From Reyranella sp. (GTDB taxonomy: Bacteria; Pseudomonadota; Alphaproteobacteria; Reyranellales; Reyranellaceae): a stretch of 64,000 nt of DNA. Below the pieces are notes generated by a model. It did not search any database, was not told the origin of the DNA, and saw only the letters and a list, made by a program, of their open reading frames with translations. Position numbers and translations under genes: made by a program. Below, piece by piece: positions 24,367-33,391 of this stretch; positions within the stretch are counted from its first letter, which is position 1, and each line of letters starts with the position of its first letter. The DNA is taken from contig JAIEOV010000058.1 of assembly GCA_019750135.1 (NCBI GenBank), positions 59,053-123,052 of the forward strand, in the 5' to 3' direction.

Positions 24367-24397
24367 TTGACCCGTCCCTTGGGGCCGGCCTCATAAG
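24367..24397 (+). promoter_or_regulatory. candidate MerR-type promoter/operator (19-bp spacer)
   Basis: TTGACC - 19 nt - CATAAG with an imperfect dyad centred on CCCTTGGG in the spacer, 29 bp before the MerR gene start. Confidence 0.45.
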
Positions 24398-24425
24398 GCT
24401 GCGGTCAGCAAGAACGAGGTGCGTT

Positions 24426-25466
24426 GTGAATGGCTCGACCGAATTCCTGAACCCGTCCGAGGCCGCCCGCCGGCTTGGCATCTCGACCAAGGCCCTGCGG
24501 CTCTACGAGCAGCGCGGCCTTCTTGCGCCTGTTCGCACCACCGCCGGATGGCGCGCCTACGGTCCTGACGAGATGAGCCGGGCCGCCGATATCGCGGCGC
24601 TGCGGGCGCTTGGTTTCAGCCTGGCGGAGATCGCGCGGATGCTGAAAGGCGACCGTGACATGCTCGCGCCGGCGCTGGCCGCCCATCAGGCCGGCCTCGA
24701 GACTTGGATCCGTGAGCTCGGCGCCACCGTGGAAAGGGTCCGCGGGCTCCGCGACGACCTCGAGCGCGGCCAGGCGCTGACGGCGGGCGATCTGGCGCGG
24801 CTGCTGGTATCGGCCGAGCCGCGCGTCGCTTTCGACCTGCCCTGGCCCTGGGGCGGCGAGCGGTTCGAGCTGCGCGACGTCCGGTCGTTGAACTACATCA
24901 CCGGCCCGCTGGGCAGCGGCAAGACACGGCTGGCGAAGTGCCTCGCGGAGGCGCTGCCGGGCGCTGTATTCCTTGGTCTCGATCGATCGGCGGACGGCGC
25001 GGACGCCAGCCTGAAGTCGCGGGTCGACCGCTCGCTCGCGGCCCTCGTCGAGGATGGCGCCACGGCATCGGCCGCCCTGGTCGCGCTGCTCGCCTGCCTG
25101 GAAGCCGAAGGTCCGTCCATGCAGGTCGTCGACATGCTGGAGCAGGGCCTCGACGAGGCCACCCAGGAGGCGCTGATCGCGCGGCTTCGCCGGCGTGGTC
25201 CCGGTGCGCGGCCGCTCTTCGTGCTGACGCGCTCCACCGCCATCCTCGACCTGGACGCCGTCGGCGCCGACGAAGCCATCCTCTATTGCCCCGCCAACCA
25301 CAGCGTTCCGCTCACCGTCGCGCCGTATCCCGGCTCACCGGGCTACGAGGCGCTTGCCTCCTGCCTGGCCTCGCCTGAAGTCCGGGCGCGGACGGAAGGC
25401 GTGATCGCGTGGCGACCGCCCGCGAAGGATCCTGCGCCGCCGGCACTGGGCCACCCGCCTCAGTGA
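24426..25466 (+). CDS. MerR-family regulator fused to a P-loop ATPase-like domain
   Basis: N-terminal LNPSEAARRLGISTKALRLYEQRGLLAPVRT HTH; C-terminal NYITGPLGSGKTRLAKCLAEALPGAVFLGLDR Walker A. Confidence 0.85.
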   Translation: MNGSTEFLNPSEAARRLGISTKALRLYEQRGLLAPVRTTAGWRAYGPDEMSRAADIAALRALGFSLAEIARMLKGDRDMLAPALAAHQAGLETWIRELGATVERVRGLRDDLERGQALTAGDLARLLVSAEPRVAFDLPWPWGGERFELRDVRSLNYITGPLGSGKTRLAKCLAEALPGAVFLGLDRSADGADASLKSRVDRSLAALVEDGATASAALVALLACLEAEGPSMQVVDMLEQGLDEATQEALIARLRRRGPGARPLFVLTRSTAILDLDAVGADEAILYCPANHSVPLTVAPYPGSPGYEALASCLASPEVRARTEGVIAWRPPAKDPAPPALGHPPQ

Positions 25467-25480
25467 AGGATGTGCCGTGA

Positions 25481-26485
25481 TCAGTTGACGTCGAGCTGCA
25501 GCCCTTCCTTGTCGATCACGCTCTTCCAGAGGGCGATCTGCGCGTTCACGAACTTGCCGAACTCCTCGGGCGTGCCATAGGCCGGGAAGCCCGCCATCTG
25601 CTCGAACTTCTCCTTGGTCTTGGGATCGTTCAGCCACGCCTTCATCTGGGCGTTGTATGACTCGATGATCGGCTTGGGCGTCGCCGCCGGCAGGAACACC
25701 CCAAACCAGGTCGAGACGTCGAAGGGCTTCAGCTCGGGCATGGTCTCGCAGATCGGCACCAGGTCGGGCGTCAGCGGATTGCGCTGCGCCGAAGTGATGC
25801 CGAGCGCCCGGAGCTTGCCGGCACGCACGAACTCGATGCTGCTGGTGAGGTTGTCGAAGAAGAACTGGGTCACCCCGGCCATCAGGTCCTGCAGGGCGGG
25901 CGCGGCGCCGCGATAGGGGATGTGCTCGGCCTTGGTGCCGGTGAGCTGGAGGAACCAGGCGCCCGACAGGTGCGGCGACTGACCGGTGCCGGACGAGGCG
26001 TAGGAGGCCTTGCCGTTCTGGGCCTTCAGCCAGGCGACGAATTCAGGGACCGTCTTGGCCGGCACCGAGGGATGGACCACCAGCACGTTGGGCGCGGTGA
26101 TGACGCAGGAAACCGGCGCGAGGCTCTGCGGCCCGTAGGGCATATTGCGGTAGAGCGAGTAGGCGATCGATTGCGGGCCGATATTGCCCATCAGGGCGGT
26201 GAGGCCGTCGGGCGCCGACTTCACGACTTCGTTGGAGCCGATGACGCCGCCTGCCCCCGACTTGTTGTCGGCCACGCAGGACTGGCCCCAGGCCTGCTGG
26301 AGGTACTGGGCCAGCAGGCGGGCGACGATGTCGGTGGTGCCGCCGGGGGCCGCCGGGACGACGATGCGGACTCCCTGGCTCGGCTTCCACGAGCCGTCGG
26401 CGGCGGCACCACGCGACAATAGATTGGCCACCGGCAGAATGGTCGCAGCGGCCAGGGCCGAGCGGCGGGAAAGCAAGCGTTTCAC
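25481..26485 (-). CDS. tripartite tricarboxylate transporter family substrate-binding protein (Bug/TctC-like)
   Basis: RIVVPAAPGGTTDIVARLLAQYLQQAWGQSCVADNKSGAGGVIGSNEV. Confidence 0.93.
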   Translation of the reverse strand: MKRLLSRRSALAAATILPVANLLSRGAAADGSWKPSQGVRIVVPAAPGGTTDIVARLLAQYLQQAWGQSCVADNKSGAGGVIGSNEVVKSAPDGLTALMGNIGPQSIAYSLYRNMPYGPQSLAPVSCVITAPNVLVVHPSVPAKTVPEFVAWLKAQNGKASYASSGTGQSPHLSGAWFLQLTGTKAEHIPYRGAAPALQDLMAGVTQFFFDNLTSSIEFVRAGKLRALGITSAQRNPLTPDLVPICETMPELKPFDVSTWFGVFLPAATPKPIIESYNAQMKAWLNDPKTKEKFEQMAGFPAYGTPEEFGKFVNAQIALWKSVIDKEGLQLDVN

Positions 26486-26633
26486 GGGTTTCCTCGTCGT
26501 TCATTAAATATCGTTTAGGTCTTCCCGTAACACGGGCGCACTGGCAAATCCGCCACATTTCCCGTATCAATTCGTTGTGCGGTTGCCCCGGATTCCCCTC
26601 CTTCAAATGGGGGCCGCGCCAAGGAGGATTATT

Positions 26634-27506
26634 TTGAAGAGACGCACCTTCGTCTCCGGCAGCGCGGCGCTGGCTGCCGCCGGTTTTGCATCGACGACCG
26701 CCCAGGCGGCGAGCATCAAGCCCTACAGCTGGGACCTCAATCCGCCGACCGACACGCGCGAGAACTTCATCGCCTGGGGCAAGTCCCGTGGCGAGGATCC
26801 CGTGTTCCTCGGTCAGCGCTGGGATCGCTTCCAGGCCCTGGTCCGCAACAAGGACATCTGGGGCCAGGCGACCATCCGCGCCTTCCTGCTGACGCCGCGC
26901 GAAGAGTTCTCGGCGATCAACCCGGCGATCCACAAGCGTGCTTACGAGCACGCCTTCCTCGACATCGGCTATGGCGTGACGATGTCCGGCCCGCACGTCC
27001 AGGGCCGCATGACCAACGTGATCGACGTCAAGCGCGGCGAGAAGGTGCTGGAGATCGGCACCGGGTCGGGCGTGCAGTCGGCCTATATCGCCAACCTGAC
27101 CGAGAACGCCTACACGATCGAGATCATCGCGCCGCTGGCGGCCCGCACCCGCGGCCTCTACGACAAGCTGATCGAGAAGGGCTACACCGAGTTCAAGCAC
27201 ATCAAGACCAAGGCGGCCGACGGCTACTACGGTTGGGAAGAGGCCGGCCCCTTCGACAAGATCATCGTGACCTGCGGCATCGACCACGTGCCGCCGCCGC
27301 TCCTGCAGCAGCTGAAGTCGGGCGGCCTGATGGTCATCCCGGTCGGCCCGCCGGGTGCGCAGCGCGTGCTCAAGGTGACCAAGACCCAGGGCGCCGACGG
27401 CTCGATCACGACGAGCCGCGAGGACATCTACGGCGGCAAGATCGTGCCGTTCGTGCCCTTCACCAAGCTTGAAGGCGACAAGATCGTCGGTACGCATAAC
27501 CGCTAG
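26634..27506 (+). CDS. protein-L-isoaspartate O-methyltransferase-like with Tat-like signal
   Basis: AAGGAGG then TTG start; LKRRTFVSGSAALAAAGFASTTAQA; VLEIGTGSGVQSAYIA, PFDKIIVTCGIDHVPPPLLQQLKSGGLMVIPVG. Confidence 0.85.
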   Translation: MKRRTFVSGSAALAAAGFASTTAQAASIKPYSWDLNPPTDTRENFIAWGKSRGEDPVFLGQRWDRFQALVRNKDIWGQATIRAFLLTPREEFSAINPAIHKRAYEHAFLDIGYGVTMSGPHVQGRMTNVIDVKRGEKVLEIGTGSGVQSAYIANLTENAYTIEIIAPLAARTRGLYDKLIEKGYTEFKHIKTKAADGYYGWEEAGPFDKIIVTCGIDHVPPPLLQQLKSGGLMVIPVGPPGAQRVLKVTKTQGADGSITTSREDIYGGKIVPFVPFTKLEGDKIVGTHNR

Positions 27507-27586
27507 GCGGGTGCGTTGAGGGGCTGCGCGCACTGCACGCGCAGCCCACCTCGGCCGCAACGACGGCCCAACAACGGAGTCCCCCC

Positions 27587-30259
27587 TTGACCGTCACGGT
27601 CGATCTCGACCATCGCCCGCCGCTTACCTTTTACCTGTCCGTAGGCCTCGTCGCCGGCAGCATCATTGCGCTGCAGATCGGCATCATGCGCGTGTTCTCC
27701 GTCGGCAGCTGGGCCCATTTCGGCTCGCTGGTGGTGAGCCTCGCCATGTTCGGCTTCGGCCTGACCAGCGCCGTGATGTGCGTCGGCAAGGGCTGGTTCG
27801 AACGCCACTGGGTAGGTGCGGTCAAGGGTGCCTTGCTGGCCTTCGGCCCGCTGATGGTGGTGTGCAACCTCGCCGCCCAGCAGGTGCCGTTCAACGCCAT
27901 CTTCCTGGTGTCGGATCCGATGCAGAAGTGGCGCCTCTTTGCCAACTTCGTGCTCTACTTTTTGCCATTCCTGGCGGGCGCCCTCTATCTCGGCGTCGTC
28001 TTCCTCAAGGCGCAGAAGTCCTTCAACCGCGTCTACTTCGCCGATCTCGTCGGCTCGGGCCTGTGCGGTCTCTCCGTGCTGCTCGCCATGTACTACTTCC
28101 GCCCCGACGACCTGATCATGGCGCCGCTGCTGCTGTGGCTGGCGGGCGGCATCCTGTGGTTCGTGGCGCTGGGCGACCGGCGCGGCATCCTGGCCATCGT
28201 GATCGTGGCCATCCTGTCGGCGGCGGTGCACTACACGGCGCCGGGCGTGCTCGGCATCCCCAAGCTCGCCGTGTCGGACTACAAGGGCGTCAGCTACGCC
28301 CGCAAGTTCCCCGACAACCAGCGCACCTACGAGCGCGCCTCGCCGTTCGGCTACCTCGAAATCTACTCGAGCTCGTACCTGCACTTCGCGCCGGGCCAGT
28401 CGGACAACGCGGCGTTCAACCTGCCGACCATGCCGAAGAACGCCTATCTCGGCCTCTACATCGACTCCGAGGGCCCGTCAGGCATCATCAAGGACCTGCC
28501 GGCGAACGAGACGGCGTACTTCAAGTACCTGTCGATGTACTACCCGTACATCCTGAAGCAGAACCCGGACACCTTCGTCGTGCAGTTCGGCGGCGGCATC
28601 TCGACCGCGGTGGCGCTGAAAGCGGGCTCGGCCCATGTCACGGTCGCCGAGGGCAATCCCGCGATCCTGACGGCGTTCCGTGAGGACAAGGGGCTGCGCG
28701 ACTTCACCGGCGACATCCTCAACAACCCCAAGGTCTCCGTCATCGACTATGACGGCCGCCTCTACGTCGCCCATACCAAGAACCGTTACGACGTCATCGA
28801 TCTGTCGCTGGCCGATTCAGCCGGCCTGTCGAGTCCCGGCGGCTTCTCCATCGTCGAGAAGTATTCCTATACCCGCGAGGCGATGAGCGCCTACATGCGG
28901 GCGCTGAAGCCGGGCGGCATCCTCTCGGTCACGCTGTGGAACAAGGAAGAGCCGCCCAAGTCGGTGCTGAAGCTCTACGCCACCATGGTGGCCGCGGCGC
29001 GCGATGTTGAAGGCGCCGACGTCGCCAAGGATTTCTACGTCGCGTCGTCCTATCTCTCGACGGCGACGGTCCTGTTCAAGCGCGGCGGCTTCACGCCGGA
29101 GGAGATCGCCCAGCTCAACGCCCACACCAAGGCGATGTCGTTCGACGCAATCTACTATCCCGGCATCAAGGTCGACACGGCCGACCTGAAGCAGATCCTG
29201 CAGGACTACCACGACCAGTTCTTCTTCGAGGGCGCGCCGGCCGATCCGACGGCCCCGTCGGAAGAAAAGGAGCCCAACGACAAGCCGCCGCCCGGCATGA
29301 CCACGACCGGCACCGACGGCAAGACCGATGCCAAGGATGACGAGTCTGCCGGGCCGCGTGTGCCCGCCACTGTGCTCGGTCGGCTGGCGTGGCACTACCT
29401 GATCAACGGCGGCTGGGACAAGGTGGCGGACGAGTATGTCTTCGACACCCGCGTGCTCACCAATCACCAGCCGTACTTCGCCGCCTACATCAAGGTGAAG
29501 GACCTCTTGAACTTCACCGACCGGCTCGAGCTGGTGCAGGACGAGTGGGGCTATCTGCTCTTGTGGGCGACGCTCGGCATCGCCGCCATCTTCGCCTTCA
29601 CCCTGGTGCTGTTCCCCCTGATCTTCGGCTGGCGCACCATCTTCAGCCGCTATCCCGGCAAGTTCGGGACGATGATCTATTTCCTCTGCCTGGGGCTGGG
29701 CTACATCATCGTCGAGGTGGGCATGATCTCCCACTTCATCCTGGCGCTCTCCAACGCCACGGTGTCGGCGTCGGTGCTGATCACCGGCATGCTGGTCTTC
29801 TCCGGCATCGGCAGCTTCTTCTCCGAGCGTTACCTCGATCGCGCGCGTAGCGTGATGCCCAGGATCTTCCTGGCGATCTTCGCGATCCTGGCCTTCTACG
29901 CCTTCACTATCGACTACGCGCTCGATTGGATCGGCACGCTGCCCTATGCGCTGCGCATCGTGCTCTGCCTGCTGCTGATCCTGCCGCCGGCGTTCCTGAT
30001 GGGTTTCCCCATGCCGACGGCGATGACCACGCTGGGCCGGCTGGGCAAGGACCACATGTTCCTGTGGGCCTGGGGCATCAATGGCTGCTTCTCGGTGATC
30101 GGCGCCGCGCTGGTGCCGATCGTGGCAACGAGCTTCGGCTTGCCCGCCGTGGTGCTGGTCGGCGCCTTCGCCTATCTCGTGGCCCTGCCGGCGTTCTTCT
30201 CCGTGCTGATGCCGCTCAAGCCCCAGATGGTGGGGGCGGGGCGGCCTGCGGCCGCGTGA
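27587..30259 (+). CDS. large polytopic membrane protein with internal spermidine-synthase-like (SAM-fold) domain
   Basis: N- and C-terminal transmembrane clusters; internal FVVQFGGGISTAVALKAGSAHVTVAEGNPAIL ... YDVIDLSLADS; TTG start. Confidence 0.75.
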   Translation: MTVTVDLDHRPPLTFYLSVGLVAGSIIALQIGIMRVFSVGSWAHFGSLVVSLAMFGFGLTSAVMCVGKGWFERHWVGAVKGALLAFGPLMVVCNLAAQQVPFNAIFLVSDPMQKWRLFANFVLYFLPFLAGALYLGVVFLKAQKSFNRVYFADLVGSGLCGLSVLLAMYYFRPDDLIMAPLLLWLAGGILWFVALGDRRGILAIVIVAILSAAVHYTAPGVLGIPKLAVSDYKGVSYARKFPDNQRTYERASPFGYLEIYSSSYLHFAPGQSDNAAFNLPTMPKNAYLGLYIDSEGPSGIIKDLPANETAYFKYLSMYYPYILKQNPDTFVVQFGGGISTAVALKAGSAHVTVAEGNPAILTAFREDKGLRDFTGDILNNPKVSVIDYDGRLYVAHTKNRYDVIDLSLADSAGLSSPGGFSIVEKYSYTREAMSAYMRALKPGGILSVTLWNKEEPPKSVLKLYATMVAAARDVEGADVAKDFYVASSYLSTATVLFKRGGFTPEEIAQLNAHTKAMSFDAIYYPGIKVDTADLKQILQDYHDQFFFEGAPADPTAPSEEKEPNDKPPPGMTTTGTDGKTDAKDDESAGPRVPATVLGRLAWHYLINGGWDKVADEYVFDTRVLTNHQPYFAAYIKVKDLLNFTDRLELVQDEWGYLLLWATLGIAAIFAFTLVLFPLIFGWRTIFSRYPGKFGTMIYFLCLGLGYIIVEVGMISHFILALSNATVSASVLITGMLVFSGIGSFFSERYLDRARSVMPRIFLAIFAILAFYAFTIDYALDWIGTLPYALRIVLCLLLILPPAFLMGFPMPTAMTTLGRLGKDHMFLWAWGINGCFSVIGAALVPIVATSFGLPAVVLVGAFAYLVALPAFFSVLMPLKPQMVGAGRPAAA

Positions 30260-31284
30260 AGCGGCGGGCGCTGCTGCTGGGGGCCCTGTTGATGCCGACC
30301 GCCGCGCATGCCCGCCCGTCAAAGAAGAAGCCGAGCAAGCAGGCGCCTGCGAAAGCGGCGACGACGCCCAAACCCTTCGGCCCGCAGCCGCTGAAAGACG
30401 GCAAGACGCAGCTCGTCGCCTTCAACGCCTCGGCGTTCCCCTATCGCAGTGCCGTTCCCGGCAGCAACAAGCCCTTCCTCGACGCCAAGAACGGCAGGCA
30501 GCGCGGCCATACCAGCCTGGGCGGCACCGTCTATTGGGAGCAGCCGACCTACAACGATCGCCGTTCGCTGCTCTATCTCCCGCCGGGCTTCGATCCGCAA
30601 CGGCCGGTGCTGATCGTGCTCTATTTCCACGGCCAGGGCGCAACGCTGGAACGTGACGTGATGGTGCGCCAGGCGGTGCCGCGCCAGATCGCCGAGTCGG
30701 GCCAGAACATCGCCCTGGTGGCGCCGCAGCTCGCGGTCGATGCCGCCGATTCCAGCGCCGGCAATTTCTGGAAGCCCGGCCACTTCGCCGCCTATGTCGA
30801 CGAGGCGGCCGAGCGGCTGATGCGGCTCTACGGCGATCGCGCCGCCGGGCGCCAGCTCAACCTCGCGCCGGTGGTGGTCGTGGCTTACAGCGGCGGCTAC
30901 CTGTCGGCGGCCTATGCCCTGGACCGCGGCGGCGCCAGCCACCGGATCAAGGGCGCGATCCTGCTCGATGCGCTCTATGGGGACGAGGACAAGTACGCCG
31001 CCTGGATGGCGGCGCGCCGGCGGCAGGCCTTCCTGCTGAGCGCCTACACCGAGTCGACCAAGGACGAGAACGCAGCCCTGCAGGGCATGCTCGATAAGAA
31101 GCGCGTGCCTTACGCCAAGGCCGTGCCGGCGACGCTCAATCCCGGCACCGTGGCTTTCGTGCCGTGCGGCGGACTCGACATGCATGGCGATTTTGTTACG
31201 CGCGCGTGGCGGCCCGATCCCCTGAAAGCCGCACTGGCAATGATTCCCGGTTATGAGCTGGTTCGTGATAAGAAGAGCGCATGA
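30256..31284 (+). CDS. secreted alpha/beta-hydrolase-like protein
   Basis: VKRRALLLGALLMPTAAHA signal; LIVLYFHGQGATLERDVM, VVVVAYSGGYLSAAYAL; GTGA overlap with previous gene. Confidence 0.7.
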   Translation: MKRRALLLGALLMPTAAHARPSKKKPSKQAPAKAATTPKPFGPQPLKDGKTQLVAFNASAFPYRSAVPGSNKPFLDAKNGRQRGHTSLGGTVYWEQPTYNDRRSLLYLPPGFDPQRPVLIVLYFHGQGATLERDVMVRQAVPRQIAESGQNIALVAPQLAVDAADSSAGNFWKPGHFAAYVDEAAERLMRLYGDRAAGRQLNLAPVVVVAYSGGYLSAAYALDRGGASHRIKGAILLDALYGDEDKYAAWMAARRRQAFLLSAYTESTKDENAALQGMLDKKRVPYAKAVPATLNPGTVAFVPCGGLDMHGDFVTRAWRPDPLKAALAMIPGYELVRDKKSA

Positions 31285-31886
31285 GCGATCCTCTGCGCCA
31301 GGAACTTTTGAATATCTTCACCGGCCGCGCCACCAAGCGCTATGGCCTGAGCGCCATCAACCAGCTTCAGCACGCGCTGCAGTCCGCGGCCCATGCCGAG
31401 GCCGACGACGCGCCGCCCGCCACCGTGCTCGCCTCGCTGCTGCACGATGTCGGCCACATGATCCATAAGCTCGGCGAGGATCCCGCCTCGCGCGGCGTCG
31501 ACGACGTGCACGAGGAGCTGGGGGCGAAGTGGCTGGCCGAGCGCTTCGGTCCTGCCGTCAGCGAGCCGGTCCGCCTGCATGTCGCGGCCAAGCGCTATCT
31601 CTGCACGATCGAGTCCGACTACTTCGGCAAGCTCGCGCCCGATTCGGTCAGAAGCCTGAAGCTGCAGGGCGGGCTGATGTCGGCCGACGAGATCGAAGCC
31701 TTCCGCGCCAACCCGTACCATGCCGAGGCCGTCCGCCTGCGCCGCTACGACGAGGCCGCCAAGGACCCGCGCGCCACAACGCCGGACTTCGACCACTACC
31801 TGCGCCACGTTCCGGCCTGCCGTCTGGCTGTCATCCCGAGCGAAGCGAGGGATCTTTCCGGCAGCCTCAAAGATCCCTCGGCCTGA
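31281..31886 (+). CDS. HD-domain protein resembling PhnZ-type oxygenases; C-terminus encoded by a repeat
   Basis: INQLQHALQSAAHAE, ASLLHDVGHMIHK, VDDVHEELGAKWL, VRLHVAAKRYLC; tail VIPSEARDLSGSLKDPSA from family B repeat. Confidence 0.75.
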   Translation: MSDPLRQELLNIFTGRATKRYGLSAINQLQHALQSAAHAEADDAPPATVLASLLHDVGHMIHKLGEDPASRGVDDVHEELGAKWLAERFGPAVSEPVRLHVAAKRYLCTIESDYFGKLAPDSVRSLKLQGGLMSADEIEAFRANPYHAEAVRLRRYDEAAKDPRATTPDFDHYLRHVPACRLAVIPSEARDLSGSLKDPSA

Positions 31887-31902
31887 GGCCTCGGGATGAC
31901 AG
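31828..31902. repeat. family B palindromic element, copy B2, spanning a stop codon and the next start codon
   Basis: CTGTCATCCCGAGCGAAGCGAGGGATCTTT ... AAAGATCCCTCGGCCTGAGGCCTCGGGATGACAG. Confidence 0.88.
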
Positions 31903-32819
31903 CTCGCAAAGACGTCGAGGCTGCGTGGAGCCTCATCCGACCGCATGTTCGCCGCACGCCGGTGATCGAACTGCCGGCCGGATCGCTCGGCCTCGGCTCG
32001 GCCTTGGCGCTGAAGCTCGAATCGCTGCAAGTGAGCGGCACGTTCAAGGGCCGCGGCGCCTTCCACAAGCTCCTGGCCTCCAAGGTGCCGGCGGCCGGCA
32101 TCATCGCGGCGTCGGGCGGCAATCACGGAGTCGCGGCGGCCTATGCCGCGCGAGCGCTCGGCCACAAGGCCGAGATCTTCGTGCCGACCATCTCATCGCC
32201 CGCCAAGGTGGCGCGCCTGAAAAGCTACGGCGCCATCGTCCACCAGATCGGCGCTGTCTATGCCGAAGCACGAGCGGCATCGGAGAAGCGCGCGGCTGAG
32301 ACCGGCGCGCTCATGGTGCAGGCCTACGAGGATCCCGTGGTGTTTGCCGGCGCCGGCAGCGTCGCCCTCGAATTCGCCGAGCAGGCGGCGTTCGACACCC
32401 TTCTTGTCGCAGTCGGCGGCGGCGGATTGATCGCCGGCTGCGCCGCCGCGATCGGAGAGGGCACGAAGGTCGTTGCTGTCGAGACCGAAGGCACACCGAC
32501 GTTGCACGAGGCGTTGCGCGCAGGTCGTCCGGTCGAGGTGAAGATCTCAGGCATCGCCGCCGATGCGCTGGGCGCGAGCCGCATCGGCGTGCCGAACTTT
32601 GAGGTCGCCCGCAAGCTGGTTCGCGAATCGGTTCTGGTCAATGACGATGCCGTGCGCAAAGCGCAGCGTGCCTTGTGGGAAGACCTGCACGTGGTCGCCG
32701 AGCCGTCCGGCGCTACCGGCCTCGCCGCGTTGATGGCCGGTGCCTATCGTCCTGCATCCGGCGAGCGCGTCGCCACATTGATCTGTGGCGCCAACACCGA
32801 GCCGGGGTCGGTAGCTTAG
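31896..32819 (+). CDS. threonine/serine dehydratase-like PLP enzyme
   Basis: LKLESLQVSGTFKGRGAFHKL, AASGGNHGVAAAYAA, LLVAVGGGGLIAGCAAAI. Confidence 0.88.
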   Translation: MTARKDVEAAWSLIRPHVRRTPVIELPAGSLGLGSALALKLESLQVSGTFKGRGAFHKLLASKVPAAGIIAASGGNHGVAAAYAARALGHKAEIFVPTISSPAKVARLKSYGAIVHQIGAVYAEARAASEKRAAETGALMVQAYEDPVVFAGAGSVALEFAEQAAFDTLLVAVGGGGLIAGCAAAIGEGTKVVAVETEGTPTLHEALRAGRPVEVKISGIAADALGASRIGVPNFEVARKLVRESVLVNDDAVRKAQRALWEDLHVVAEPSGATGLAALMAGAYRPASGERVATLICGANTEPGSVA

Positions 32820-32825
32820 GTCCCG

Positions 32826-33269
32826 ATGCGCCGGCGACTGTCCGCCCGGTTTCTGATCCTCGACCATGCGGGCCGGGTCCTGCTGTTCCGCTTCATCTAC
32901 AAGCGCGGCCCGCTCGCCGGACAGGACTTCTGGGGCACGCCGGGCGGTGGCGTCGAGGACGGCGAGACCCTGGAGCAGGCGGCTTTGCGCGAGCTGGTCG
33001 AGGAGACCGGCCTGCGGCGCGACAGCGTCGGTCCGGCGGTCGCGCGCCGCGAGGTGGCGCTTCAGCTGCCCGACGGCGAGCACGTCGTGCAGGACGAACG
33101 CTTCTTCGTGATTCGCGTCACCGACAATGCCTTGTCGAAGGACGACTGGACCGACCTGGAGCGCGAGGTCATGGTCGAGCACCGCTGGTGGTCGCTCGAC
33201 GAGCTGTCGCAGACCGAGGCGACGGTGTGGCCTGAGAACCTGCGGGCGATGATCGAGGCGCTGTGTTGA
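32826..33269 (+). CDS. NUDIX hydrolase
   Basis: GTPGGGVEDGETLEQAALRELVEETGL Nudix box. Confidence 0.92.
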   Translation: MRRRLSARFLILDHAGRVLLFRFIYKRGPLAGQDFWGTPGGGVEDGETLEQAALRELVEETGLRRDSVGPAVARREVALQLPDGEHVVQDERFFVIRVTDNALSKDDWTDLEREVMVEHRWWSLDELSQTEATVWPENLRAMIEALC

Positions 33270-33362
33270 GGGAGATTGTCAGCACTGCTTGCATGGGTGA
33301 TCGACCTCAACGACTTTTTGCGTTCTTTGGCCGCTTATGGGACGCAAAAATTAGCACTCTAG

Positions 33363-33391
33363 TTGACTAGAATGGACACCAGAGTTATATA
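33363..33391 (+). promoter_or_regulatory. candidate sigma70-type promoter with no recognisable downstream gene
   Basis: TTGACT - 17 nt - TATATA. Confidence 0.4.

Noticed and set aside
33351-33380. TTAGCACTC reminiscent of the left half of a CIRCE (HrcA) operator
   Set aside because: The required right half GAGTGCTAA is absent and no heat-shock gene follows.
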